Below, one piece after another: positions 36,311-48,371 of a DNA stretch of 64,000 nucleotides (the first letter of the stretch is position 1; each line of letters begins with the position of its first letter). Below the pieces are notes generated by a model. It searched no databases. It saw only the letters and a list, made by a program, of their open reading frames with translations, and was not told where the DNA came from. The stretch is from Phytophthora sp. 'mugwort' (Eukaryota > Oomycota > Peronosporomycetes > Peronosporales > Peronosporaceae): the NCBI GenBank assembly GCA_033558025.1, contig JAUCEF010000016.1, positions 434,001 through 498,000 on the forward strand, given 5' to 3'. Position numbers and translations under genes: made by a program.

Positions 36311-37913
36311 TTAACACTCCTTGCCCTCGCCTCCATCCAGCGGAATGTACCAGCAATGCTTTGTAGCCACACCACCGACCTTCGTCGACTTGAAGCTCTC
36401 CGCGAATGACCATGAGTCATCGGCCGTGTGGTACTGCAGCTTCAGCCACTCCTCAGAAGCCTCCACCGACATGAAGCCGTACTCTCGACCACCATACGCC
36501 CACATGGCCTTCACATCGCCTGCGGCAAACTCAGGAATGCCGCTAGCGGATTCCTTCTGGATCCCACCACCAGCACCATTGTCGACGAAATGAACTTTGT
36601 ACGTCTCCGAATAATCGTGGTTCTCACCGTGTGTGTGACCGTTCATCCAGAGCTGGATGCCCGAGTCCTGAAGGATATCAAACCACTTTTTCATGCCAGC
36701 TTCATCGTAATGAGCATAGGGGGAATAGTGACTGTTGACGATCTTCCACGTCGCGGTAGATGCCGCCACCTCCTTGGCGAGCTGCTTGCGCGAGTCGTCA
36801 CTCCACTCTGTAAACTTGTCGAAACAAGCGTCAAACATCTCGGTATCGCCACCGCAGCACAACTTATCTCCGCGGGCTGCATTTTTGCACTTCTTGTCGC
36901 TTCCTTCAGCATAGCCGTAGCACTGGCAACAAGTCTGTTGAGCACCGTGAGTGGTAGCGTCTCCTGCATCCACGTTGAAAATGTCGATGCTCACACCCGA
37001 GTCTTTGTCCTCAATTGAGTAAACATAGAAGTGATCCTTCAGAATCCAGCGGTTGTCATTCGGGCTCGTGTAATCGGACTGCCACTGGAACTTGTTCGTG
37101 AGTGACTTGACGAGCTCATCAGCGGAAGAACACTTAGCAAGACCGTCGTCATCCGAGCAGATAAAACTAGCACCTCCGTAGTCATGGTTACCGAGTACGT
37201 TTACCCACGGCACGTTCTTAATGTTGTCACCCTCGTATTTGCCTTCGAAAGTGGTTGTAAAGCGCGAGTCACGGCTGCCTTCGCTATCAATGCCCGTCCA
37301 GTAAAAGTTGTCACTGCAATAACAGAGAGCACCGACTGTAAGTTGACATGGTTTGATCAGTATAAACTACTCGTTATGAGTCGCATACCCATGGCTGAGG
37401 ATGCACTTTGGGGGCGCCGATGCAGCGCTGGCCTGCTGGTCCATCAGACTCGCCACAATATCCTCGGCATTGATATCATAGTCATTGTAGGTTGACGAGC
37501 GCGTGCAGCACGAGTCCTGGGTGACCGTTGTACCCCAGTCACCGATAGCAAAGGCCGAAAGTGTGTACTTCGCTAAATGGCACAACAAAAGAGTGGAAGG
37601 TGAGCCTGAGCTGGTAACCGCTGCACGATACTCGCGAAACGTTCGTACCGGAAGTCGGGTCGGAAGTAATTGAGCCAGAACCGGAACTTGAGCTCGTGGT
37701 TGTCTTCTTCTTCTTCTTCGACACCGACCTCGTCCCGCTGGATGAACTGGTGGTGGTTGAGCTTTCCGTGCCACTGCTGGAGCCAGAGCTCGCAGCCCCG
37801 GACGACTCGCTAGCCGAGCTGCTCGCTTGGCGAGTCACCATCACACCGACAATAACGCCGATTACTGCGAGAATCAGCACTACGCCGACGACCTGCGCCT
37901 TCTTGGTCATCAT
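36311..37913 (-). CDS. Membrane-anchored metallophosphatase, copy 2 (three exons)
   Basis: Exons are 37913-37649, 37572-37389 and 37313-36311, giving 483 residues, exactly as in copy 1. The first intron (76 bp) sits at the same place and phase as in copies 1 and 3. The second intron (75 bp) splits the GDNFYW metal-binding motif and is unique to this copy: the exon ends after the codons for Ser-His-Gly. Motifs GDWG, GDNFYWTG, GNHDYGG, NSHYSP and GHTHGE are intact after splicing. The stalk has a Lys-run (SKKKKKTTT) that copies 1 and 3 lack. Membrane helix about residues 8-28. Confidence 0.88.
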
Positions 37914-37919
37914 CTTGTC

Positions 37920-38700
37920 ACCTATATACTTCCGCTGCAGTTCGTGTCGATGTCTTTCTGTCGCTGCCGCAGTTTTTGTCCTGTCTTACTGACGAGATCT
38001 TATTTTCTCTTCTCCTCGGCAAAAACGCGAATGAGCAGGAACCAGCCTGTTGTGCCCCAGTGTTACTGCTCTGGACAAGTGCTGTCAATAACCGCGACGG
38101 AGGGTCTGTGCTTGGGGTCTATCCGATTCCGGCTCTATTTGATTAAGGGTTACCGGTACTGTACTGTACTTCGTTCAAATGAGCCTTGGGTAATGAGTAT
38201 CCTGTTCGGACACCAATATTCTACGTTGCTGTCAAGATGTTGGCTTACCGTCATATTTTAATATAAACACCTTGACTACTGTACATGTACACTATCCAGA
38301 CGAGGCGAAGCTCCGTAGTACAGTACTTACTGCACCCTCTTCACATCCGATCGACTCTCGAGGCAACGATAAAAGCAAATATTGCTGCCCCATCGTGTCG
38401 CACTCTCCACGCTGCTGCATGGACTAAACGCGCATCGTGGGTGCGAACTGGTTTGGTGCGTGGCTCATTTTTCTCTCTTGTGACAAAATCCACTCCATGG
38501 GCAGAGAGATACTCAAGCGAAGCTCGACAGCTCCATCTCTTCAGTGAAGAGATGGAGCCGAAGAGTCTTGTTACTACGTAGTACAATCTAGCACCCTCAA
38601 CTGCTGATGCCAATAGCACTCAATATTAACGCGAAAAAGTAACAGCAAAAAGTAGTTTTGGGATAAAAACGGTTCATTCAAAAGTTCTTGTACACAAAAG
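37920..38700. other. Intergenic sequence between phosphatase copies 2 and 3
   Basis: It contains a 13-bp perfect hairpin (arms 38530-38542 and 38546-38558, loop agt). No gene was recognised. Confidence 0.5.
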
Positions 38701-38705
38701 ACATT

Positions 38706-40239
38706 TTAGCACTCCTTGCCGGTGCCACCGTCAACCGGGATGTACCAGCAGTGTTTCGTAGCAACACCACCAATCTTAGTCGAGTTAAAGCTCTCCGCGA
38801 ACGACCACGAATCGTCAGCCGTGTGATATTGCAGCTTTAGCCACTCTTCTGACGCCTCCACCGACATGAAGCCGTACTCCTGACCACCGTATACCCACAC
38901 CGCCTCAACATCGGACGACGCGTACTCCGGGATACCGCTAGCAGACTCCTTTTGAATACCGCCACCTGCCCCGTTGTCCACGAAGTGAACCTTATATGAG
39001 GCTGAGTAGTCATGATTTTCACCGTGTGTGTGACCATTCATCCAGAGCTGGATGCCCGAGTCTTTCAGGATCTTAAACCACTTGGCCATGCCGGTCTCGT
39101 CGTAGTGAGCATACGGGGAGTAGTGGCTGTTCACGATCTTCCACGTGGCAGTGGACGAAGCCACCTCCTTGGCAAGCTGCTTACGCGAGTCGTCGCTCCA
39201 TTCCGTGAACTTGGCGTAGCAGGCGTCGTACATGTCCTTATCGCCACCGCAGCACAGTTTGTCGCCACGTGCAACGTTCTTGCACGTATCATCGTCACCC
39301 TCGGCGTAGCCGTAGCACTGGCAGCAAGTCTGCTGGGCAGCGTGCGTGCTAGCATCGCCCGAGTCCACGTTAAAAATGTCGATGCTCACACCCGAGTCTT
39401 TGTCCTCAATCGAGTAGACGTAGAAGTGGTCCTTCAGGATCCAGCGATCATCGTTGGGACTGATGTAGGTCGATTGCCACGAGAACTTATCCTCAAGCGC
39501 AGCTACAACAGCATCAGCATCCGAGCACTCGGCCGGGTTGCCACCGTTCGAGCAGATGTAGCTGGCACCGCCGTAGTCGTGGTTGCCCAGGACGTTGATC
39601 CACGGGATGCTCTTGATGTTGTCACCCTCGTACTTGCCCTCAAAGGTGGCGGTGAAGCGGGAGTCACGTCCGTCCTTGCTGTCGATGCCCGTCCAGTAGA
39701 AGTTGTCACCGTGGCTAAGAATGCACTTTGGGACTGCCGAGGCAGCTGTTGCCTGCTGGTTCATGAGGTTGGCCACAATGTCCTCAGCGTTAATATCGTA
39801 GTCGTTGTAAGTGGACGAACGCGTGCAGCACGAGTCCTGCGTGACAGTGGAGCCCCAGTCGCCGATGGCAAAGGCTGAAAGCGTGAACTTGGCTATTCCA
39901 GACAGGAAAAATACAAATCGAAACGTAAGTCTCTGCAAACGGGTAAAGTACCGTCTCACAAATTGTCGAAAGCTCACCATCGGTCGGGTCGGAGGTGATG
40001 GAGCTGGAGGCCGAGCTGGTCGAGCTTTTGAGCTTAAAAGTAGTGCCCGAGTCGGACGAGGCGGTCTTTGACGTCTCGTTTCCGCTGCTGGTGTTCCTCG
40101 AGCCAGAGCTGGAGCTGGTCGTGCCTGAGGATTCGCTGGCCGAGTCGCTAGATTTGCGCACGACCAGCACGCCGACAATGACGCCGATGACAGCCAGGAT
40201 GGCCACCACACCGGTGATCGCGGCCTTCTTGCTAACCAT
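38706..40239 (-). CDS. Membrane-anchored metallophosphatase, copy 3
   Basis: Exons 40239-39978 and 39892-38706 (85-bp intron) encode 482 residues. An unspliced frame that starts further upstream at 40319 is misleading: it reads the first exon in the wrong frame. Domain order is membrane helix (about 9-29), Ser-rich stalk, then the phosphatase with GDWG, GDNFYWTG, GNHDYGG, NSHYSP and GHTHGE. It is closest to copy 2 in the C-terminal half (shared ESASGIPE, HCWYIP). The three co-directional copies point to tandem duplication. Confidence 0.9.
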
Positions 40240-40329
40240 TTCGACGGGTCAAGCACTGGTTGGTACTCCGGATCGAAGTTGAGTGCTGAGCTGTACGATC
40301 GTCCGCCGCGAAAGCTCAAATGAGCCGAG

Positions 40330-41670
40330 TCTCCACTGAACTGGCCAGTCGAGGTATAATACCGCCCGGCACACTTTGAAGTTTAAGCAAAGGTTACCTA
40401 ACTCTGATTGGCTGGATATAGCGTCTGTAAATGTTCCCATTGGATGAAAATCGAATTTGATGGGATGAAGTTTAAGTTTCATATTTAAAAACTTCATATA
40501 TTTATCGTACGAACGGCAAGTTTTCATTGTCCATTGACGATGGCTGCCAGTCCCGTGACTGGCACCCAAGTCCATTGCAGCATACGGTGAGCTGAACAGC
40601 CTGAAGTACACACAGCCATAAGGATATTCCAGCAGAGCACCAACGATGCCACTACGGACGGATAGTCGGTTCGATGAATGCACTCGTGTCTATCCTTCGA
40701 AGGCCTCAGATGGCACAGCACGTTACTTCATGTCAGCACACCGCCGTAGCAAGCATCGTCGCCACGGGGTATCGTCTCCGGCCACTATCAGCAATTTTGC
40801 ATCCCTTCGTGAGTATTATCAATGCTCAACCGAGTCCACATGCAAGACAGAGAAACGGTCTTACAAAATCCAATTTTGTGTCGTCTTGTTGCGAAGCTCA
40901 CCGCTGATAATTCCGCTAGAGGGTAGTGGTGTGTTGCGGAGAATAATTCTCCAATGAGATGCTCGAAGGCGTTGATACAACAAAGATATTTAGAGAAACG
41001 TAGCGCATTGGAGACCACATAGAACGAAACGATACTAAGCCAAGAAAACATTTTTGCATAAGCTTGTGCAATCGAAAGAGCTCGTCGCGATCTTTCGATT
41101 CATGTACTCATTGCCATCGGAAAAATAAAACCACTGCGCACCAACATACGGCATTGCCATCGAAACCTACTGCCCACCAAGATACGGCAATCTGAATATT
41201 TGAAAATTCAAATTATTCTTATGTTAGTTTTTAAATTGGCTACTTTTGCGTAATTTTCGGCGCGGAATATCAATATGGATTCCGATGTAGCCTATCAGGA
41301 CTGGAACACGTTCAATTCGACTTTAACGCTAAGTTCATACAGTGAGATGATTCACACACAAAAAAAGTGATACTATCATTAAAAGACGGCGTTAAGCATA
41401 ATCCTTTTGATTGAGTCGGACAGTCCACGTTGTTCCCTCCACCCTTCTCCTTGCGTTCACGACGTGCTTTCTTGATCGAGTTTGCCGTATTTTCCTTGTT
41501 CTGAAGTCGGCGAAACGTATACACTGTCTTCTGGTGCTATGTCTATGTGTGGACTGCCGGATCGATTTATAGATCTGGGTCGCCTTTCCAGCATTAATCG
41601 TCGGTCACAGCATGTGCCGCAAGTACACAGTGAGCAATACGCTTCGTGGTTCCTGTCGACCTGAGATTTG
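40330..41670. other. Intergenic sequence, no gene recognised
   Basis: Only short frames are present. Near 41130-41185 the phrase ccatcg-aaa and ccac(t)gcgcacca/ctgcccacca is repeated, a weak local duplication. Confidence 0.4.
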
Positions 41671-41678
41671 TCGTAAAT

Positions 41679-41888
41679 TTACCTCACGTCATGCAGAACA
41701 GTCCCGTCATTCGGGAGAACGCGGCATTCGACCACACCAGGCGACTTGCTGCACACCCTGAAAAGCTCATACTTTTGGATTGACTTGATTTTCTTGTACG
41801 TGTCCTCCACCATAAACGTGTAGTCATTTTCATCCGAAGCGCAGATGCATTCATTTCCGCTAGATGAATGCCAATTATCAGCCGTCAA
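41679..41888 (-). pseudogene. Possible Mutator-like transposase C-terminal fragment
   Basis: A 69-codon frame contains CICASDENDYTFMVEDTY and VECRVLPNDGTVLHDVR. This resembles, from memory, the end of oomycete Mutator-like transposases, but no domain can be confirmed. It could also be a lone decayed exon. Confidence 0.25.
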
Positions 41889-41889
41889 T

Positions 41890-44700
41890 GGTCCATTGTC
41901 CAGCGAACTTGGCGCTGATTGTGATGAAGCGGTTCAGGTGTAATTAGCAGTGATCCCACGCTCACACACTGCACCCAGACACCAACTAACCGAGGGAGTA
42001 CTCCGGGATTGCAGATGAGACTTATCTTGCGTACCCGTCGGCGGGATGGATCTGCTCTCTCGTTGACACGAGATGTGCAGCAGGTAAAGATTGAACGACC
42101 TCGGTGGGATCTTGGAGGGTTGGATCCTGAGTGGTATTTCCTTCGCACAGAGTCACGGGTAGGTTGATCTTGGCGGTCTTGCACCCGGTAGATCTTGTGT
42201 ATCGGTAGTAGTGTACCGGATCCCGAGTTGTTGTCTTGTCGGGTATGTTGTATCTTCTTGGGGGTCTTCCTTTTACATTGCTTGCCGCTTCCTATACCGG
42301 GTCTTTGGGGTGTTGAGGGTCGAACGACAGGAGCCACTGGCCAAGCTATCCATTGGACTGTCACGCGGTGCAAGGTGAATATTACTTGATTGAAGTATTC
42401 GTCAATACAAATCCCAATACTAATAACCAGTTGCGCACTTCCAAGCAAATTCGACTCTGATTTATGTTTACCTTCATCCTACCTATACCTTATCTACCCA
42501 TCCGGTCAGGAATCCTTCCCGACACTGGATTCCCAGCGCTTCTTGTGCATACTGATCCTAAACTAGGATCCACCTCGTGCACCGTCGGATCCGTCCACGC
42601 CGGGATTTCGCCTGATAAAGAATTCACACAAAGTCTAGGGGCCAACATCAAATAAGACCGATCCTGGCGAAGCCTCCCCGATCTGGCACCATGTCCCCGA
42701 TCGCGCAACCTTATTGACGTCTGACGTCATCCGCTACATTCATCCATCGTCGTCCATCTCCAACTGCCTGATCCACTTTCATCATGATCAGGTCAATGTG
42801 ACAGATCTCAAAACCGCAATACCACACTGAGCATGGCTTTTTACCTGGTCAAAGCCGCGATGTTTGGTAAGCCCTTGACGAAAACCCTTGTAGCTGGCCT
42901 CTTCAATGCACTTGAGATGAACGATCAGCAGCAGAAAGCTAAACACAAAGTTGGTTTGATTTTGCCCCCCCCCTCGCCGCAGTTGTCGGCAGTTTGGTCG
43001 GCTTCATCGTCAGGATCACGTCGTCCAGCATGTAGTGTGTCATAGGATCTTATTCGTTCCTTTCTCCACCCCCCTCTCAGTGCACACAACATTGAACTGC
43101 TTGTCCGTATTGGTTACGGCAAGTGCACATAAAGTACCAATCGGACGGAGTTGATGCCACGGACGGTAGCGTATAGTTTTAGAGAAGCCATTGTAATGAC
43201 GACGGCCGTGTCTGAGCCCTCAGCCACGTCTTTCTTGTACTCAAGTCTAGAATGGGCATTACAGCTGAAATAGAACAAAACGATACCTTAGAACAAAATG
43301 AAGTCCGACGCAAAACAAAATGATACCAAAAGCCTAACCTCATGATGCACGCTGTTGTATGTGCTTGCAAAATCACTCCGGCTAAGCTGCTATTGGTACA
43401 CAGCGCAGACAGGACTTGTATATCGTAAACGCGTCGCAGGCATTACTCCGAGGCGACTGGATCCTAATATTCGGCCGATTCGTTGCAGAAATCGATCGAA
43501 AACTGGATAGAGAGGCGCTTTGAGATCGATCATAGCCGCAGCTAACGCGAGCTTCAGCTGTTTGTGTAGTTTCGTAAAATAAAATGGGATCGTTGTGTGC
43601 CTGTCCGTTGTCGCCACTTTCGTAACCCTCCTACACGTCAGTCTCCGACGCCGAACACGAACTGGCACCACCTCACCAAGCTGAGCAGCTAAGGTTTTAA
43701 TAAACTTCACATCCAGTCAATATCCACTGTAACAGCATTGTCATTGAGGCGCCCACTGTACCGAAAATCCTGTCATCTAGCAGCTATGTGTACCGTGCTA
43801 TTACTGGCTTAGCACACCCCGTAGCAGGCACAAAAAGCGCGCGGCAGACGAAAAGTAATAGCTAAACTCTGGCGCTGTCCAGTCTACGACGTCGCCAGGT
43901 ACACCGGTCCATCGAAACTTCTAACGCCGTCTTGATACAAGTCTCCTTTTCCGCAGATTCGTGACGTCCCAAACTAATGATCTTTTCAATCTTCGCTGCT
44001 TTCCTGCCGAGCATCATTTTTGCACGAGTTAGCATCAATCATCTTCTCCACTCGCGATTCGATATACAGGCTCACTTGCTGCGCGTCCTCGTGATCCTCT
44101 TGGTCCGACCCCCATCCCCCACCAACAAGGGAGGAAACGTAAATGTATACTCGCTGCCACTCGACCCCCCCCATGTGGCTTCATTCTCCGAGAGCAAGCT
44201 GCTCGCGTGGCCTGAAGCGGCTCCCATGGGGTGCGAACGTTAACGGTTTAGCGGCGCGCGTGGCTGTGGGTTATAAAATAAAATTGCTTTTGTCGGATAT
44301 TCGCTTATGTCCGATGCACCGGCTTTAAACCTTCAAAGAACCGTTTTTGAAACACCTTTTAATGGTGGATAAGTATCATTTCGTGCTATTTGGTCTCATA
44401 TGTGGCCCACAAAATCAGGGCTCCGAAAGTTCACTTTAAAATACATGCAAAGCGAACGCGTCCATGCATAATGCATTGAAATACTTCGCACAGACGTTTT
44501 AATTATGCAAACTATGCTGCATTATGTATGTATTCCTCGAGACACTGGTGCATAGTGTGCACGTTTCAATAGGACGCGTTATACTTGAGGATTAGTACGG
44601 TCTCGAATGAGATCGGCTGCAACGAGTGGCGCTCCCTGCCGATCACGACCCGAGCAATACTGGGTCGAACACAATATCAGCCGAGGGATCTAGCATAATA
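41890..44700. other. Intergenic or decayed repeat sequence
   Basis: No reliable gene. A short frame at 42833-43045 (FYLVKAAMFGKPLTKTLV) looks protein-like but is isolated and unrecognised, and so is a minus frame at 43390-43710. Runs of C occur near 42965 and 44166. Confidence 0.35.
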
Positions 44701-44703
44701 AAT

Positions 44704-45250
44704 TTAGTATAGCAACGTAACAAGAGAGGTAAAACCCACCCTCGTACTCTGAAAACGCAGGGAAAATCCCACGATAGCGTCAACAGCGTGCGAACCTCCA
44801 AGAGCAAAACGGTTGTATCTTAGACCTTCTTGGAGACGGATTCGACTCGATTCAGGCCGAAAGGAACGCCTTGAAGCGCTTGGTTGCAGAGGGCGATGAC
44901 AGAAGGTCGACCAGCGCGTCATCATCACGATCCAAAAGGTCAAGCAGCTGGAAGTAGCGGTTAACCATCTTAAACGTGGAACTCCAGCGGGTGTTCTTGC
45001 GCAATACTGGACGAAAAGGCGTCTTAAATCTAAATGAAAAATAATCAGTCAATGAGTATTGCATGCATAGAAATCAGACACTTACATGAGCTTAGCCGCT
45101 TGCTTGAGCGTGCGCAGCTTAATAATCAGCTTCGGGGGCCATTTAGAATTAGTTCATGTTGGCTCGTGAGCAGCTTGACCGAGGGATTCTAGCGGTGACT
45201 AGCTCATCGCACCAGCGGAGCACCTTCAACCTTGTCAACTTCTTGTTCTT
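44704..45250 (-). pseudogene. hAT transposase fragment 4, with conserved intron
   Basis: The minus strand reads a decayed (G)DNYSKNKK box near 45240, a 56-bp GT-AG intron (45085-45030), then FRPVLRKNTRWSSTFKMV and YFQLLDLLDRDDDALVDLL. The intron lies directly before the RPVLR motif, the same place as the first intron of the hAT copy at 23.8 kb, which supports both calls. The frame breaks soon after and the C-terminus is missing. Confidence 0.65.
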
Positions 45251-45259
45251 AGAATAATT

Positions 45260-45780
45260 ATCGCCTATCCAAACGTCGCATGCCTTGAAAGGATTTCCAA
45301 ACATTGCCAGCAGTTTCACGATTGCGGTGTGTACGGCTCGGCGGAGTGATCATTATCGGGCTCTCCAATCACGAGAGCAACGGTGTGTGGACTACACCGT
45401 CGATCTCATACGAAGCGAACATGGCGAGACAGTGCTAGGAGTTGTGCGACCATCCACCAAAAAATGAAGGCAGATTGGTCGAACAATTCCTCTGCGATCT
45501 TACCCTCGACGCCATGCGGACCGCATCGACCTACTACGAGCACTATCGTATACCCTCATACTGCCGGCGAACTACAGCATTTTGTGAGCGCTATTAACTG
45601 GATGCGCGAGAACATCACCGCATTCGCCAGGCAGGTCGAACCTCTCCAACGCCGACTTGAAGCAGCACCAAACGTACTCGACGGGCTGCTGCTAGCATTG
45701 AGATTGACATCAACGAGGATGAACGCCGTGCCTTCGATCAAATCTAGGACGCACTGCCACTCTCGCTTTCCCTGATGGTC
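45260..45780. other. Intergenic sequence, no gene recognised
   Basis: Frames at 45383-45775 and its opposite strand overlap without known motifs. The sequence may belong to the pogo-type element on its right. Confidence 0.35.
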
Positions 45781-46770
45781 AAGCCAGAGAGGCCTGTTTG
45801 CGGACTCATCGGGCATCTAATTCCTCATCATCGCCAACAGGTAACAGACCAAGACGCCGCAACCAACTCCACTGGAATGTCATCGAGAATGAGGCGTTCC
45901 CCATCGCATGGCGTGCGACGAACTGTATTAACTGCTTTTAAAACCTGAACCGTTCTGCATGTACTGCGATCACCGATGATTCAGCTGGACCCAGTTCGAC
46001 TTCACCGGATATCACTTGCCGGACACTTGCTGTGGTATTTGCTTGCGCATCAACTACATTAAGCAGCCTCGTTTCGTCCAACATGTCATGTACATCAGTG
46101 CTAGTTGTACATCCGAAGTAGGGTCCGTCTTCCTCAAATGAGCATTTGCTGTGTTACCTGTAATCTTTCAGAGTGCCTGAATCGCTAAATCAAACATGTA
46201 GCAGCGACGTTCCATAGATTTTTCAGGAACCCGAGCAGGACCAGCTTCTCGCACACAATTGATTCCCAGGTGTTGCTTCAACGATGACATCACACCTACA
46301 TCCAATGGCTCCGCGATTACAGTGCATCCAGGAAGAACAAAGTGAACACTAGTACCCATGTTGCCCAGGTCGTGCAGCACGCTCCTCATTTAATGGGTCT
46401 TCAGTGCGTCCAGCAATAGTACAGAATAGCCACAAATGTTAGGTAAAAGTAAGTCTATATCCGCTCAAACATTACCCTGTCGTCAAACCATGCAATTTCG
46501 TCAAGTGAGCACGTGGCCAAGTGCTTCGGCACGTATGCATACACCTCCTTACCGACGTCACCACCTCGCTGACCTTTAGAAACGAAGTGGGGCGGCAGCA
46601 CGAATTCCGCTCACACATTAATACCGCCATTGCAACACGATGGCTGTCGGAGCCGACCGTTAATGCTAGTACCACGCGGACAACAATCACGTCCACTGTC
46701 GTGAGCGACGTCGTCGACGCGAAAATAGCTGTCTGATCCACATTAATGACCCTTGTGCGACGGTAACATA
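45780..46770 (-). pseudogene. pogo/Tigger-type DDE transposase remnant
   Basis: Minus-strand pieces in order: VINVDQTAIF, with the first catalytic Asp, near 46740; GSDSHRVAMAVLMC; then GTSVHFVLPGCTVIAEPLDVGV (46168-46389), the usual stretch after the second catalytic Asp (x-P-x-x-T-x-x-x-QPLD form, here A-E-P-L-D); then a degraded tail to about 45780. Several stops interrupt it. The right end lies against the broken 5' end of the viral capping-enzyme gene, so insertion or rearrangement here probably removed that gene's start. Confidence 0.65.
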
Positions 46771-46789
46771 CGTTCCGGCAGCGACTGGC

Positions 46790-48371
46790 ACGCTTCAAGC
46801 AGGCGCGCGAGCTACTGGAGAAGTACGCGCTGGGTATCGCCAAGGCGTTCGTGAAGCTGTCCGCGAGCGAGTTGGGCACGCAGATCTCCGAGTTCTACTT
46901 GAAGCCGCGTGACTACGAGATCGACGGGCTAGTATTCACGCCGAGCGGCATCTGCGAAGCGCGCAAGCTTCGGCAGCGTGAGCAGGTCTTCAACACCGAC
47001 TACGCGAGCACGATTTCGTTCAAGTGGAAGCCCCTGGCGAAGCTAACGATCGACTTCTATCTCATGACGCATCCCACGCGCGAGGGCTTCTGTGTGCTTT
47101 GCTCGGGCGTGGACGCTGCCACGTTCCGGAAGCTGCGGCTGCATTCTTCGACGGCTACGTGGCGCCCAAGTCGAGCAACGCGCATCAGTACTTCCCCATC
47201 CAGTTCGCCCCAGACGACGGATCGTTCGACAACGAGTGGACGCCGACGACGGTCGAGGACCGCAAAGCGGCTGCCGGGCACGATTCGCTGAACGGTCTCG
47301 TGGGCGAGTTTGTCTTCGCCGCCGCGGACGACACGCTCCTGGCGGGGCCGCGCCTCGTGCGGCTGCGACTGGACCGCTCGGCGGACGTGGCCAAGGGGAA
47401 GTACTACGGCAACGCCCTGCGCTACGCGGAGCTCATCTGGCACAGCGTGCGGCAGCAGCTGACGCTGCAGACGCTGTGTGATGCAACGGGCGCCGGGTAC
47501 TTCGCAGACGCTGACACTGACTGGTATAAGGCTCAGCGCGCGCTCAACTCATTCGTAAAGACGACGCTGATGTAGAAGTTCATGCGCCCCCACGCGCCCG
47601 GCCAGGATCGGCTGCTCGACATCGCCTGCGGAAAGGGGCAGGACATCGCCCGCGCCATTGATCTCGGGTACGGCGAGGTCGTGGCGGTGGACAAGGATGC
47701 CGATGCGCTCTACACACTACTGGAGCGCAAGTACAGCCTGCGGTTCCGCAACAAGGACGCCACTGTCAGCGTGTGGGTGCAGCCGTGGATCTGGAGGACC
47801 CGCCGGCGGTTACCATCGCGGCGCTGAAGCGGCTGAAGCCCAGCAGCGTGAATGCGGCACTGTGCTCGTTCGCCATCCACTACGTCTGCCACTCGGCGGC
47901 GGTCGGTAAGTCCGACACCGATCCTCTCTCCGAGTTTGCCAAACTCGTCGCGCACTACCTCAAGACGGGCGCCAAGCTGCTGCTCACTGCGTTCATCGGC
48001 GCGACCGTGTTAAGCTGTTGAAGGACTGAGCGGAGTGGAGCCTCAGCGAGAACGGTCGGGTCAAGTACGCCATCAAACGCGAGTTCGTCTCCGACACGCT
48101 GGCCCAGAAGGACCAGAAGATCGGGGTGCTGCTGCCGTTCAGCGGGGGGAAATTTTACTCGGAGTACCTAGTAAACTACGACTACCTGCAGTGGGTGTTC
48201 GAGGAGCACGGGTTCGAGCTGGTCCATTCAGACGGGTTTGGGTCCATGCTCGATGCGTTTACGCAAAACAACAAGGCGATGTTTGACAGCATGACCGCCG
48301 CGGACAAAGAATATGTGACGTTGTATGGCTACATATTTTTGAAGAAAATCGATATTATTGGGGGTCACTGA
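46790..48371 (+). pseudogene. NCLDV-type mRNA capping enzyme, 5'-truncated and frameshifted
   Basis: The gene joins a guanylyltransferase part and a cap (guanine-N7) methyltransferase part, as in asfarvirus and mimivirus capping enzymes. Guanylyltransferase motifs: EIDGLVFTP (motif IIIa type), FKWKP (motif IV) and TIDFYL at about 46915-47060; the Lys-x-Asp-Gly nucleophile and the triphosphatase domain upstream are missing. Methyltransferase motifs: LLDIACGKGQD (SAM-binding), VVAVDKD, CSFAIHYVCHS and LLPFSGGKFYSEYLV (47600-48170). Frameshifts occur near 47140, 47800 and 48010, and a stop lies at 47575. The last codons, ending GGH and stop, come from the terminal repeat of the Fanzor element. 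Enzymatic function is lost; the assignment to the family is firm. Confidence 0.85.

Noticed and set aside
39012..39878. 288-codon plus-strand frame opposite phosphatase copy 3
   Set aside because: It is antisense to metal-binding motifs conserved in three copies; the same shadow occurs at 34.1-34.7 and 36.4-37.0 kb.
38706..40319. Unspliced 537-codon frame covering the third phosphatase
   Set aside because: Its first ~110 codons read the true first exon in the wrong frame and continue through the intron. The spliced model keeps the membrane helix and Ser-rich stalk shared with copies 1 and 2.
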